Program-made: the position numbers and the translations under genes
Part shown: one piece after another, positions 12,601 to 20,950 of the stretch
Position numbering within the stretch: the first letter of the stretch is position 1
Layout: each line of letters opens with the position of its first letter
Assembly: GCA_026075535.2 (NCBI GenBank)
Contig: AP026542.1
Location: 9,486,001 to 9,550,000 of the forward strand
Length of the DNA: 64,000 bases
Origin: Tricholoma matsutake
Taxonomy: Eukaryota > Basidiomycota > Agaricomycetes > Agaricales > Tricholomataceae
Direction of reading: 5' to 3'
The notes under the pieces: generated by a model
Databases searched by the model: none
Told to the model about the DNA's origin: nothing
What the model saw: the letters and a program-made list of their open reading frames with translations, nothing else

Positions 12601-13083
12601 ATCTGTCCAGCCTTGCCACAACACCCACTTTTAGACTCGCGACTACTTGGTGTCCAGCTAAAAGTAATAACTAATGGTGGGGGCTTTGAGAACAAAGAGA
12701 CTGCTGTAACTCTTGAATTGGTGGCCAGACAACTAATTATTTGACATACAAGCTACAAGACATCATGATCGGTAGATCCGGCATGGGTTTCCCCAAAGCA
12801 TCCCCATCCAGCCTGCGACAATGGATTACTTGTTGTCATCAAAGGCAAACATTGTGGCAAATATGTGTGGCGAATTCACCACAGGTATGATCAGGGAACT
12901 GCAATCATTATCTTGGGCATTGTGAAGAGGATGGAGAATGCTGCTGACAGCCTCACAGGAGGATGGCTGGAGCTTGGTGAGGATCATCTCTGCGAAGGTA
13001 TTGAGACGAACGATGATAAAAAGTGCAACAAACATTTAATGACTGCCCTTCATGAGCAGGTTCACAAAATCTGTGCAAAATAG
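9700..13083 (+). pseudogene. SPT5-like NGN/KOW protein gene, broken
   Basis: Features in order: an N-terminal FIDIEAGVDD stretch (about 9745-9790) and NFIDD (about 9890); DDYPLWRVCCR; an intron 10148-10194; and an NGN-like segment with HQLQSVFMHNSIHGWVYLE (10240-10310). A KOW-like motif VGDWVWVLKGTYKGDVGYV (about 10420-10480) follows. After the solo LTR comes a second KOW-like block with GHTMKSYKGIIKTVL (about 12110-12160), an intron near 12260-12322, a Pro/Ser/Thr/Trp-rich part resembling an SPT5 C-terminal repeat (12430-12540), and an end containing GKHCGKYVWRIHHRYDQGTA. True SPT5 is a transcription elongation factor. This copy is divergent and carries stops and a 797-bp LTR, so it is probably one of a family of transposon-associated SPT5-like genes (inference). 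Confidence 0.75.
11124..11920 (+). mobile_element. Solo LTR, 797 bp
   Basis: It starts TGTTACG and ends CTTAACA, and is flanked by perfect 5-bp duplications GTTGG (11119-11123 and 11921-11925). No internal retroelement sequence adjoins, so it is a solo LTR left by LTR-LTR recombination. Another copy is at 35615-36290 and a fragment at 20430-20756. The 3' third contains short repeated AGTTGGAAAGCCTCCAACTG-type inverted repeats. Confidence 0.9.
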
Positions 13084-14449
13084 ATTTAATTTCATTTATA
13101 ATGTATATAATTCCTATAAATATATTTGAATATTGGTGAACCAGCTCTCAAGCTAGAGTGGTTGGTAAGGTTTGGTTTTGACTTGGAGCAAGCTGATGGC
13201 AGCTACAAGTTGGAGCCAAAGCTGCAGCAACACTATCTACCGTAAGGTATGTCGGTCTTCATGTTTTCTTAATACTGCACACCTAATTTTTGGATGACAA
13301 GTTCACTGAAATGGCAAGGAGTCGGATCAAGCAAATTTATTCAGTATCTCTCACCACCAGTTTAGTATCTCATACTGTCTACATGCTTCGTCTTTGTCAC
13401 TTCTCTCGCATGCAATCAGGCATCAGCCCCTCTCCTGCATCCTCTTGCTCTCTTCCCCATTTACTCAATTGGAAATTGAAGTTGAAGACTGGGCCACTGT
13501 GATGGCCCTCTATGTGGATCCTAATAGAAATATTGCCCTCAAAGCCATTTCAAGCCTAAGAAAGTAAGCAAATAGAGCTTACTCACTGTTTCTTCTGATT
13601 TGGGAAAGAAATCAACAGCTATCTTGCTTCCACTGCTGTTGGCAACTGGATCCACCTGTACACTGGAGTTTGCATACTTGACACCACCTTTGTTGAATCA
13701 TCAACCTAAACCATCTTTGCAGCTAAACAGGAACTCACCTTGTTTGTTAAATTCTTTGCTATCATCAAAATCTGAAAAGCAAACACCCCAATACTGATTT
13801 TCTGGCAGCCCAAGTTGATTCTCTGGCCCACAATCTGACTGTTTGTCACCATGTGGTTCTGTGTCAGGTTCAGTCACACTTTCTCCACCATTAATCTTGC
13901 CTTCGCTTATGTCATCAATGTCATACACAATGCGGTTGCAAATGGTACCAGCGGTGAGATTATGAGAGGAAGGGAAGCTCAGAATCATCATGGTGGATTG
14001 TGGGTTTAAATTTCTCACTCACAGTCCAACAGATTTATAACATTTCTGCTATCAGTTGTGCTTCATATGTTACCTGACATTTGATGCAAGATCCAGTCAA
14101 TGCTAGGCGACAGTAGGTTGCCATGTACCTCTATGTTAAGTTCCTTCCGCTGAATGTGTTAATTTATGATAGGGCAGGGTAAATTTATCAAGACAATGTC
14201 TTACTTGAAGCTCTCAATTTTTCAACTCTTCCATTTTGCTGGTGTCCCCTAGCAACATCCCAAGATCTGGCTCTAGAATGGTGTGCGGTTGCCATTCCTC
14301 TCCATTTCAAGCTAAACTCAACCCTGATGGTATTGATTTTGTGGACCTTTCCTTATGAACATCAGGCCTTTCCTGGCATCTTGGATGCAGAGCATCCTTT
14401 CCTTGGGTATATAAGGACAGGAAATATTGTATCTCTTTAGCCTACTGTC
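13084..14449. other. Region without a recognised gene
   Basis: Only short open frames are seen. One on the minus strand at 13701-14018 is acidic in its middle but matches nothing I recognise. A TATATAA box at 14408-14414 lies about 36 nt before the ATG of the next gene. Confidence 0.4.
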
Positions 14450-15528
14450 ATGGCTAAAGCTTCAACAGCAAAATCCAAACAAATTGCAAAGGCAAAGTTA
14501 GCATTGACCACTAGTGGCCAGAAAACAAAAGAGAATTTGATCAGGAAGCCCAGTGCTGGAAGTTAGTATTGTAATTTGTTTCCATTGAGGCCCTTATTCA
14601 CTTGAATAGAGGCAAAGTCAAATAAGCAAGGCAACGCTGCAGTTAGCAAGACAGTGAAGAAGGAGCTGCTCGAGAAGCAAAGTTCCTGAAGTGAGTATTT
14701 TATTTCTGTTGAGACTTTTCCTTATTGCTTCACTTCAATAGATGCAAAATCAAATGAAGAAGTCTTTGCTGCCAAGATCAAACAACTTACAGGTGAGCCC
14801 CATTGCTCTCCTCCATGATATACCATGTTGACCCTTTTAGCTGAGAATGCGGCCTTGCGTAAGGCCAACACCATGAAAAAAAATGTCAGTCCAATGATAC
14901 CACAGCCAGAGAAGGGCTCTGCTGGCGACAGATTCAACCTTTGGGCTAAAATGGGCCTTGCAGATGATGACAAGTTATATGGTGCCCTTCGAGTGAGTTA
15001 CTTTCTTTTTTTATGCTCATTATTATCTGAGGATTTGCAGCGCTGTGTTCGAGATGCAGTCAACAAGGCTGGGCTTGACTATAGGATTAAATGGCACCAC
15101 CAACCCAAGCACCTTATTGCCCAGGTCATTGGGGTGATATGTTGTTGGTTGCCAATCTTGTGTAAACTCCCTTTCACCTAGATCCCTAGGCTTGAGAACA
15201 CCACGAGTATTTCAAGTGATTCCCACATGGGTGGGCAATTGAAGAATTCATCAAGTCTAGTCTCAAGAACAAGTGTGCTTATGCATGTAAACAGGGATAT
15301 TTCCAAGAACTTGGTAATGCAAACAACACAGGGAGCAATGGTTGTGAGGAGTCTCTAAATGGTGACATGGGTGATGACAAGGCTGAAGCTGGAAATGAAG
15401 AATTTGAAGGCAACATTGAGGATGATGAGCTTGAAGCTGAAAATGGGGAATTCAAAGGTGACATGGAGGATGATGAGGCTGAAGCTGGAAATGGGGAATT
15501 CAAAGGCAATAATGAGGAGGATGCCTAA
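14450..15528 (+). pseudogene. Agaricomycete-type hypothetical protein with Lys-rich start and acidic tail
   Basis: The gene starts with ATG at 14450 (MAKASTAKSKQIAKAK). Small exons are separated by GT-AG introns at about 14563-14607, 14692-14742, 14793-14840 and 14994-15040. The conserved part reads QLTAENAALRKAN, IPQPEKGSAGDRFNLWAKMG, RCVRDAVNKAGLDYRIKW and later WAIEEFIKSSLKNK. It ends in an acidic tail of three 16-residue repeats. The layout resembles a family of short Agaricomycete proteins of unknown function with a W-A-x-x-x-I/F core (from memory of such genomes). In-frame TGA codons (near 14690 and before the WAIEEF part) and one frame change suggest a recently lost gene. No function is assigned. 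Confidence 0.55.
15361..15504 (+). repeat. 48-bp coding repeat x 3
   Basis: Three head-to-tail units (15361-15408, 15409-15456, 15457-15504) encode G-D/N-M/I-x-D-D-x-x-E-A-x-N-x-E-F-E/K. They are followed by GNNEEDA and a stop. The reading frame is kept through all three units. Confidence 0.85.
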
Positions 15529-16459
15529 GTATTTTTGTTGCATATGAGTGGGTATTTTCTTATTTGCAAGATGTTGAATTTTTGTCATTAAAGGTGACAT
15601 TTCCTGTATTAAACTGGATGTAATTCAACTCTAATTTCTAATGGTTACTGTCACAAGAATTGCCCCTAAGTGTTTGAATAATTTTCACTCCACTGTTGTG
15701 AAAACTCATCATTAGATGTATGAATAGTTTCAGTTGGCAAGTTATGAAAATACTTCATTGACAGCATGAAAACTTGTTGCTATGGCATAATGAAATAGCC
15801 CTGCAAAGTGGATGGATAACCATTTTCCTGACCCTCTGAAAATCTCACAAAAAAAGGGCAAAATCCAGCTACTTGAAATGTAGTTAGTTACTCCATTAAA
15901 AAGATGGAAGTCATCCCCAGGGATGAGTTCGACAGGGTATGAATATGGACAAATTTTGAGGTGTTTTCAACCTCTTAACTCATCCATTCTGAGGAAAAAT
16001 TTTTTAGAACTTTTAGGGGGTGTTTTTCTCTGAAAACCAGATGATTTTATTCTTTTTCAACAGCCATAAAGGACAAAAATTCTACCCTAAATGGACTACT
16101 TTCTACTAAATTTCTTCACCTCAGTGGCTGAAATACCAGATGATTTTCCACATCTGATGGTCTCACTGTGATGTGGGTGTGGAAATGCTGGGTACAGGAG
16201 GAACATACCTCGACAGGTTTGAAATTGTTGCAATTGGAAGTGCATACCTCAAAAGGGGTGGAGGGGGGTTTGGAAGCCTCATCGGAAGTCAATGAAACAT
16301 GCTATTGTTTGCTGAAGACATTTCATGCTGCAAGATGTGCTGCAAAGAGGCTCAAAATGCTTCATTCGCAATCTGACTCATTGCACAAGATTGCAGCATT
16401 GTACCATTGTCTTGGATTCTCATCCAAGGGACATCCAGAAGTGAGGCAGGATGGTGTAG
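15529..16459. other. Region without a recognised gene
   Basis: AT-rich sequence with no convincing coding frame. A GGGATGAGTT/GGGTATGAAT stretch near 15940 loosely resembles the repeat units at 3231-3610, so it may be an old element end. Confidence 0.35.
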
Positions 16460-16517
16460 TATGATCAGGTCATCACATGACCATGTAGTCAGTAGTCATG
16501 CATGTCATAGAGTCACT

Positions 16518-17007
16518 TAGTGAATGGCAAGGGTTTACATACCCCTGGGGGTATGGGCAAAGGGTACATGAGGGTAAGGGTAAGGGTATGAACTTTCCTA
16601 CCCTCTACATACCCTTACCCCTGAGGAGGGTACAAGGGTATACAGAGTCACACTTTAGAAGATGTCAACCACCCATGATATCAGTATAGTAACCCTTATG
16701 AAACTTGATGACCTCTCTGACCACTCTTTGCTGTGCAAGTTGGGTTATTTCCTCTATGGTCCCAGCCTATTGAGTTATTCAGGCAAAGGTATTCTCCTAA
16801 AGACAGTACTAGACTACTACCTTGTGCTTTTCAACATGCTAAAAGCTCAGATAATTACTAAAAATGGATAGGACCATGTTTGAGCATCATCAAGAAACTA
16901 TTTGAAATAAACCCTTGCATCATACCCCCAAGGGTATTGAATACTCTCTATACCCTGGGGTAAGGGTAACAATGAAAATACCCAAGGGTCACCCCTGCCA
17001 ATCTCTA
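16518..17007. mobile_element. hAT-like MITE, 490 bp, with ACCCTTACCC-type repeats
   Basis: It begins TAGTGAATGGCAAGGG and ends CCCTGCCAATCTCTA, an imperfect terminal inverted repeat. The flanks are a perfect 8-bp duplication, GAGTCACT (16510-16517, 17008-17015). The interior holds several inverted copies of GGGTA/TACCC words near 16545-16640 and 16920-16990. The related plus-strand copia at 26230-26250 lacks this insertion. Confidence 0.85.
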
Positions 17008-17604
17008 GAGTCACTTAACACTATCACTAGTGCATCCCACCATGCTGCTATAGGAGATGCATCCCCTGTCTCCAATACTCAATGCAAAATTCTCACCATG
17101 GTTGTGGGAGACAAGCTGTAAAGCACAATGTCTGCACCTTTTCCATTATTGTCCTTATCACATGTTCTGAGCAACCATTCTGTTGGTGAACATGGGGTGC
17201 TGACATCTCTATTTTGATGCCTAAATCCTTGAGCATTTTCTGTAGCTCATGATCTTTGAACTCCCCCCCCTGGGTCTACATGCCAGCACTTGATTGTAGC
17301 ACCATACTGAATGTGTGCCATAGCCTCAAACTGTCTGATTGACTGAGTACTTTACACTCCCCCACCTATTCCGGTTGGATTCCGGTTCGTCCGGCCAGAA
17401 TTTCCAGAATTTCTGGAATCCAGTGGAATTTTTTTCGTATGTAGTTTTCCCTATGCAGCACAATTCTGGTTGGAATAGGGATCCAATTTACAGCCGGAAT
17501 CCCTGGAATCTGACTGGACTCATCACAACCGGAATGACAGGAATAACTGGACTAACCGGAATAACCAGAATGCATGTGCTTTCCCAAATAAAAGTTCGAC
17601 ACAC

Positions 17605-17672
17605 ATCAAGAATTGAACACTCGACCTTGGGTCTGCATACATAACAGCACGCTTAACCACTGAGCTACCAAG
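17605..17672 (-). other. tRNA-like segment (Pol III A and B boxes)
   Basis: On the minus strand, an A-box TAGCTCAGTGG (17657-17667) is followed 39 nt later by a B-box GTTCAATTC (17610-17618). Both match the internal Pol III promoter of tRNA genes. The cloverleaf is imperfect, so this looks like a tRNA-derived SINE-type promoter rather than a working tRNA. It would transcribe toward the left end of the element. Confidence 0.6.
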
Positions 17673-17944
17673 CAATTATTCTTGGGCATACATTTAATAC
17701 TTTTATTACCCAACCAAGGTACATAGTTAATCACAGCCATTAACGGAATAATTAATAAGTATGCATATGCATGACATGTGACATGTGACTGCCAGCTCAC
17801 AACCACCACCACCACTGTCGCCAACGCTGCCTCCTCCTCCTCTCCACTCTACCACCACCACTGCATGTGCACCCACCACCACCATTCCCATGCCCATTGC
17901 CACCATCACCACCACCTTCAAACAAGCCAACTGGACGGAATGCA

Positions 17945-18288
17945 GGCCCAAACGATGCAGATCACGTCGTTTGGGGCCTAAGTATGTTTTTTTTCATTTG
18001 CTTCTTGTTTTTTCATACTAACTAACTTGTTTCATTTGTTTTATAGGTTCTACTCGACTGCCAGACATAACATGGGCCAAAATGACATGATTGGACAGAA
18101 CACAGGCCCAAACGATGCAGATCACATCGTTTGGGCCCTAAGTAAGTTTTTTTCATTTGGTTTTTGTTTTAATAAACTAACTAACTCATTTTTTTAGTTT
18201 TCTAGGTTATAATCTACTAGTAACGACGCCACCACCTGCAAACGAGCCAACACGGGCCCAAACGGCGCAGATTGCGTTGTTTGGGCCC
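17945..18288. repeat. Three GGCCCAAACG palindromes in about 150-bp repeats
   Basis: Imperfect hairpins GGCCCAAACGATG...CGTTTGGGCC lie at 17945-17978, 18105-18138 and 18254-18288. Each is followed by a T-rich stretch and AAACTAACTAA, and ends near a TTTTAG/TAGGTT. The GTAAGTTTTT...TTTTTAG pattern mimics an intron. A related hairpin occurs at 23857-23892 inside another element. Confidence 0.75.
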
Positions 18289-18639
18289 TATGTGAGTTTT
18301 TTTTCATTTGCTTTTTGTTTTATAAACTAACTAATTGTAATTTATTGCTTTTTAGGTTGTATACTAGTGGGGATGACCTGCCATGACGAAAAATGCGCAA
18401 CCCATGCCCATGCCCACCTGATCCCCTCCTCCCCATTCTAATGGGATGTGAGGCTGTCGACATGGGATAGGAGGGTGCAGAGGGATGCCAGGAGACCCTG
18501 GAAGGGGGGTAATCTGCCTAGTAAGCACCCACCAACCTCTGTACTCGGGCCATGTCACACTGCTGCACCCAAACCCCCCCCCCCCCCCAAAAAAAAAAAG
18601 AAAAAAAGAGAAATCCAGACAGGGGATGACAGCAACAAA

Positions 18640-19125
18640 TGACAACAAGCCACCCACCCCCAGCCTCATGAGCAACTGCTTGTGGGGTGGATCATGGGTG
18701 GAATGATGCCCAGGCGCAGGGACAGGAGATGACAATGACACACCACCTGCCCCCAGCCTCACAAGCAACTGCTTGTGGGGTGGATTGCGGGTGGAACAAC
18801 AACAATGACAAGCCACCCACCCCCAGCCTCACGAGCAACTGCTTGTGGGGTGGAACATGGGTGGAAGCCCAGGCGCAGGGACAGGAGATGACAACAACAC
18901 ACCACCTGCCCCCAGCCTCATGAGCAACTGCTCGTGGGGTGGATCGTGGGTGGAACGGTGCCCAGGTGCAGGGATAGGAGATGACAATGCACCACCCGCC
19001 CCCAGCCTCACGAGCAACTGCTCATGGGGTGGATCATGGGTGGAACGACAATGATGACAAGCCACCTACCCCCAGCCTCACGAGCAACTGCTCGTGGGGT
19101 GGATCATGGGTGGAAGGACAGACAA
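18640..19125. repeat. Minisatellite with CCAGCCTCACGAGCAACTGC core
   Basis: At least six imperfect copies of a segment of about 55-75 bp occur. Each has the core CCAGCCTCACGAGCAACTGC followed by TCGTGGGGTGGATCATGGG. Within each core, GAGCAACTGCTC and CCCC/GGGG words give short inverted repeats. Related single units occur near 24000-24120, 33400-33450 and 37010-37060. Confidence 0.85.
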
Positions 19126-19140
19126 CAGCGGGGTTGCATC

Positions 19141-19405
19141 CCCTCCCCCTCCCCCGCACTTTGTGTGGGGAGGGCTTTTTTTGTACTTTTAATTATTTAT
19201 TAGTATTGTGCCCCCCCTCCCCCATTTTGCATGGGGGAGGGATTTTTTTCTTCATGTTTTTACCTCCCCCCTCGCATTCAGCGCGAGGGGTTAGCTTTTT
19301 ATGTATATAAATAAAACTCCCTCTCGCATCTTGTGAGAGGGAGGATTTTTTGTTTATCTATGTAATCACAATCATCCCCACTCCCTCGCATTCAATGTGA
19401 GGGAT
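19141..19405 (+). terminator. Row of five stem-loops, four followed by T-runs
   Basis: GC-rich hairpins lie at about 19145-19174, 19215-19241, 19268-19290, 19318-19343 and 19382-19404. The first four are followed on the plus strand by runs of five to seven T. Examples are CCCTCCCCCAT/ATGGGGGAGGG then T7, and CCCTCTC/GAGAGGG then T6. They resemble intrinsic terminators, and RNA polymerase III also stops at T-runs, but this role is inferred from structure only. The array is repeated at about 37081-37345. Confidence 0.5.
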
Positions 19406-19493
19406 GTGGTTAATTAAAAAAATTTGATCTTTCACTACTCTGAAAAAAATTAGAGTGTCATGAATAAACATTATATTACTATCTAATAATTCT

Positions 19494-19580
19494 CCTGTGG
19501 CTCAACTGGTTAAGCACACATGTTTGGTTTGTCATGTGATCACTCTAATCAAGATGTCTTGAGTTCAATCCTTACTCTGC
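19494..19580 (+). other. tRNA-like segment (Pol III A and B boxes)
   Basis: A-box TGGCTCAACTGG (19498-19509) and B-box GTTCAATCC (19563-19571) on the plus strand, spaced as in a tRNA gene. It would transcribe toward the right end of the element. A near-identical copy is at about 37448-37525 in the second element copy. It is probably SINE-like rather than a functional tRNA. Confidence 0.6.
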
Positions 19581-19659
19581 ACAAATATATTTTGTAGGCA
19601 CTTTGACAACTTAAGACTTGAAATTTGACTATCCATTAGGGTATATACTCTAAGTTGAG

Positions 19660-19825
19660 CATCTGGAGTAGCCAGAATCTGGTCAGAATAACCGGAATAA
19701 CTGGACTCCGACCAGAATAACTGGACTCCGACCAGAATAACTGGACTCCAATCAGAATAACTGGACTCTGACCAGAATAACTGGACTCTGACTGGAATAA
19801 TTGGACTCCAACCGGAATAGGTGGG
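19660..19825. repeat. 20-bp subterminal repeats
   Basis: About seven copies of GAATAACTGGACTCCGACCA-type units precede the right terminus. The second element copy (37611-37897) has about fourteen. The left end at 17360-17580 carries a sparser inverted set. Confidence 0.85.
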
Positions 19826-20429
19826 GGAGGGTAAATTACAGGATTGACTCAGCAGCATTGGACTTCTTTTTAGGCACTGTGTGGAGATGCATGATGTTTT
19901 GTCATCCAGGAATACAATGAAGTATTTATATCTGTGGTACAAGTGTACCAGGAGCTCCTTGAGATCAGAATGCATTAATTCAAAGGGTTTAGTTGCATGA
20001 GAAGTTAATTCAGAAAATGACTTTGATGTCATCTTCCCTTCTGCACACCCTAGATAAACTTGTCCTTAGGAATTGTTATATTCCCTGGGAATTTTATGGT
20101 GCAGTTTGGCAGTTGCTTTAGTGCCTCTTTGGATGGGTGTCCAAGTTGCTTATGCCAAATCTGATAGTCAGCAACAAGTACAGTCGCAACATTAAGTCTC
20201 TTGGTGCTCATAATATGAGTCCAAGCCCAGTTGGCATTGCCTTTATAAGTTGGTGCTGTCCTCAACACTGGGTTTCCATTGTTGTACAAAGAGGTGTGTG
20301 TGGAGGAACCTTGCACTTCATCTCCATCTTGTAAAAAGACTCCCATTGAGAGTAGTCAACCACTACAATCTGGGATGCAATAAATGGGGTATAAATGTGT
20401 TTTGCATGACTGTTGCAATTTTCCCTTCT

Positions 20430-20756
20430 TGTTATGACACACCCACACCATGACCCCACACAACCCTGTGACTCACCCTTTGACTCAACAACCCCTCCAT
20501 ACAGGAGGCACCCTTGATGCATGTTGACAACATGCCCTCAATCCCCTTCAGACAGAAGACACCCTTGACAACTGATTCAACAACACCCAGACCTTGCGAT
20601 CACCTTCAGACAAAAGGCATTCCTGACATGCTGCACCCCTTGACATTGGATGCCTCATGCTAGGCATGAGGCTTATCTTCCTATTGTTCTTCTATTATTA
20701 CCTGATAACCATCTCATGTTCTGATTGGATGATAAGGGTGTGCCCATCTCCCAAAT
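20430..20756 (+). mobile_element. LTR fragment of the 11124/35615 family
   Basis: It begins TGTTATGACAC and shares with the two solo LTRs the words GACATGCTGCACC, GGATGCCTCATG, GGCATGAGGC and CTATTGTTCTTCTATT in the same order. The 3' part is missing and no 5-bp duplication was found. Confidence 0.65.
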
Positions 20757-20950
20757 GGCAGTGTCCTTGTTGCCTCAGAAAAAAAAGAAAAGCAAGAACA
20801 ATAGGTATAAGGAATAATATAAATAATGCAACCAGAAAAACAATTGTGGCTGATGACAAAAAACTAAAACAAGAGACTCAACAAGGTAAATAGGCAATTA
20901 GATAAGACAAAATTTGATGGAGGTTCAGTGTGTCTGAGTCTGTCTAAGTT

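Larger units (their letters stand above)
17345..19841. mobile_element. 2.5-kb non-autonomous TIR element
   Basis: Terminal inverted repeats: the left end has GAGTACTTTACACTCCCCC and the right end, read inward, has CTGTAATTTACCCTCCCCC. Both continue as CACCTATTCCGGTTGGA. The flanks are 8-bp copies of GATTGACT (17337-17344, 19842-19849). Removing the element restores copia integrase as KKSNAAESIRQFEAMA. No transposase is present. Internal modules in order: a tRNA-like sequence pointing left, three palindromes, a minisatellite, five stem-loops (four with T-runs), a tRNA-like sequence pointing right, and 20-bp subterminal repeats. Its right part is repeated at 36971-37923. The superfamily is uncertain, though 8 bp fits hAT. 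Confidence 0.85.
16460..20429 (-). pseudogene. Ty1/copia polyprotein remnant, split by two insertions
   Basis: Minus-strand pieces are, from the N-terminus: a GAG-pre-integrase segment with IWHKQLGHPSKEALKQLP (about 20110-20170); the integrase start, LMHSDLKELLVHLYHRYKYF and FLDDKTS (about 19900-19960); KKSNAAESI at about 19845; then, beyond the inserted 2.5-kb element, RQFEAMAHIQYGATIKCW, GGEFKDHELQKMLKDLG and HVHQQNG (17100-17344). Weaker colinear homology runs to about 16460 beyond a second insertion (16518-17007). The order and motifs are those of copia integrase. It is truncated at 20429 by an LTR fragment and is non-functional. Confidence 0.8.

Noticed and set aside
16540..16640. Telomere-like GGGTAA repeats near the left of the 16518 element
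   Set aside because: Irregular GGGTA/GGGTAAG words in both orientations inside a MITE with a clear 8-bp duplication. Not a telomere tract.
18364..18816. Open frame of about 150 codons on the minus strand (and several others through 19310)
   Set aside because: It lies in the minisatellite and poly-C tract and has repeats in all frames. No domain, start context or splice pattern.
19494..19580. Functional tRNA gene
   Set aside because: A and B boxes match, but acceptor and anticodon stems do not pair properly. The same sequence recurs as part of a mobile element.
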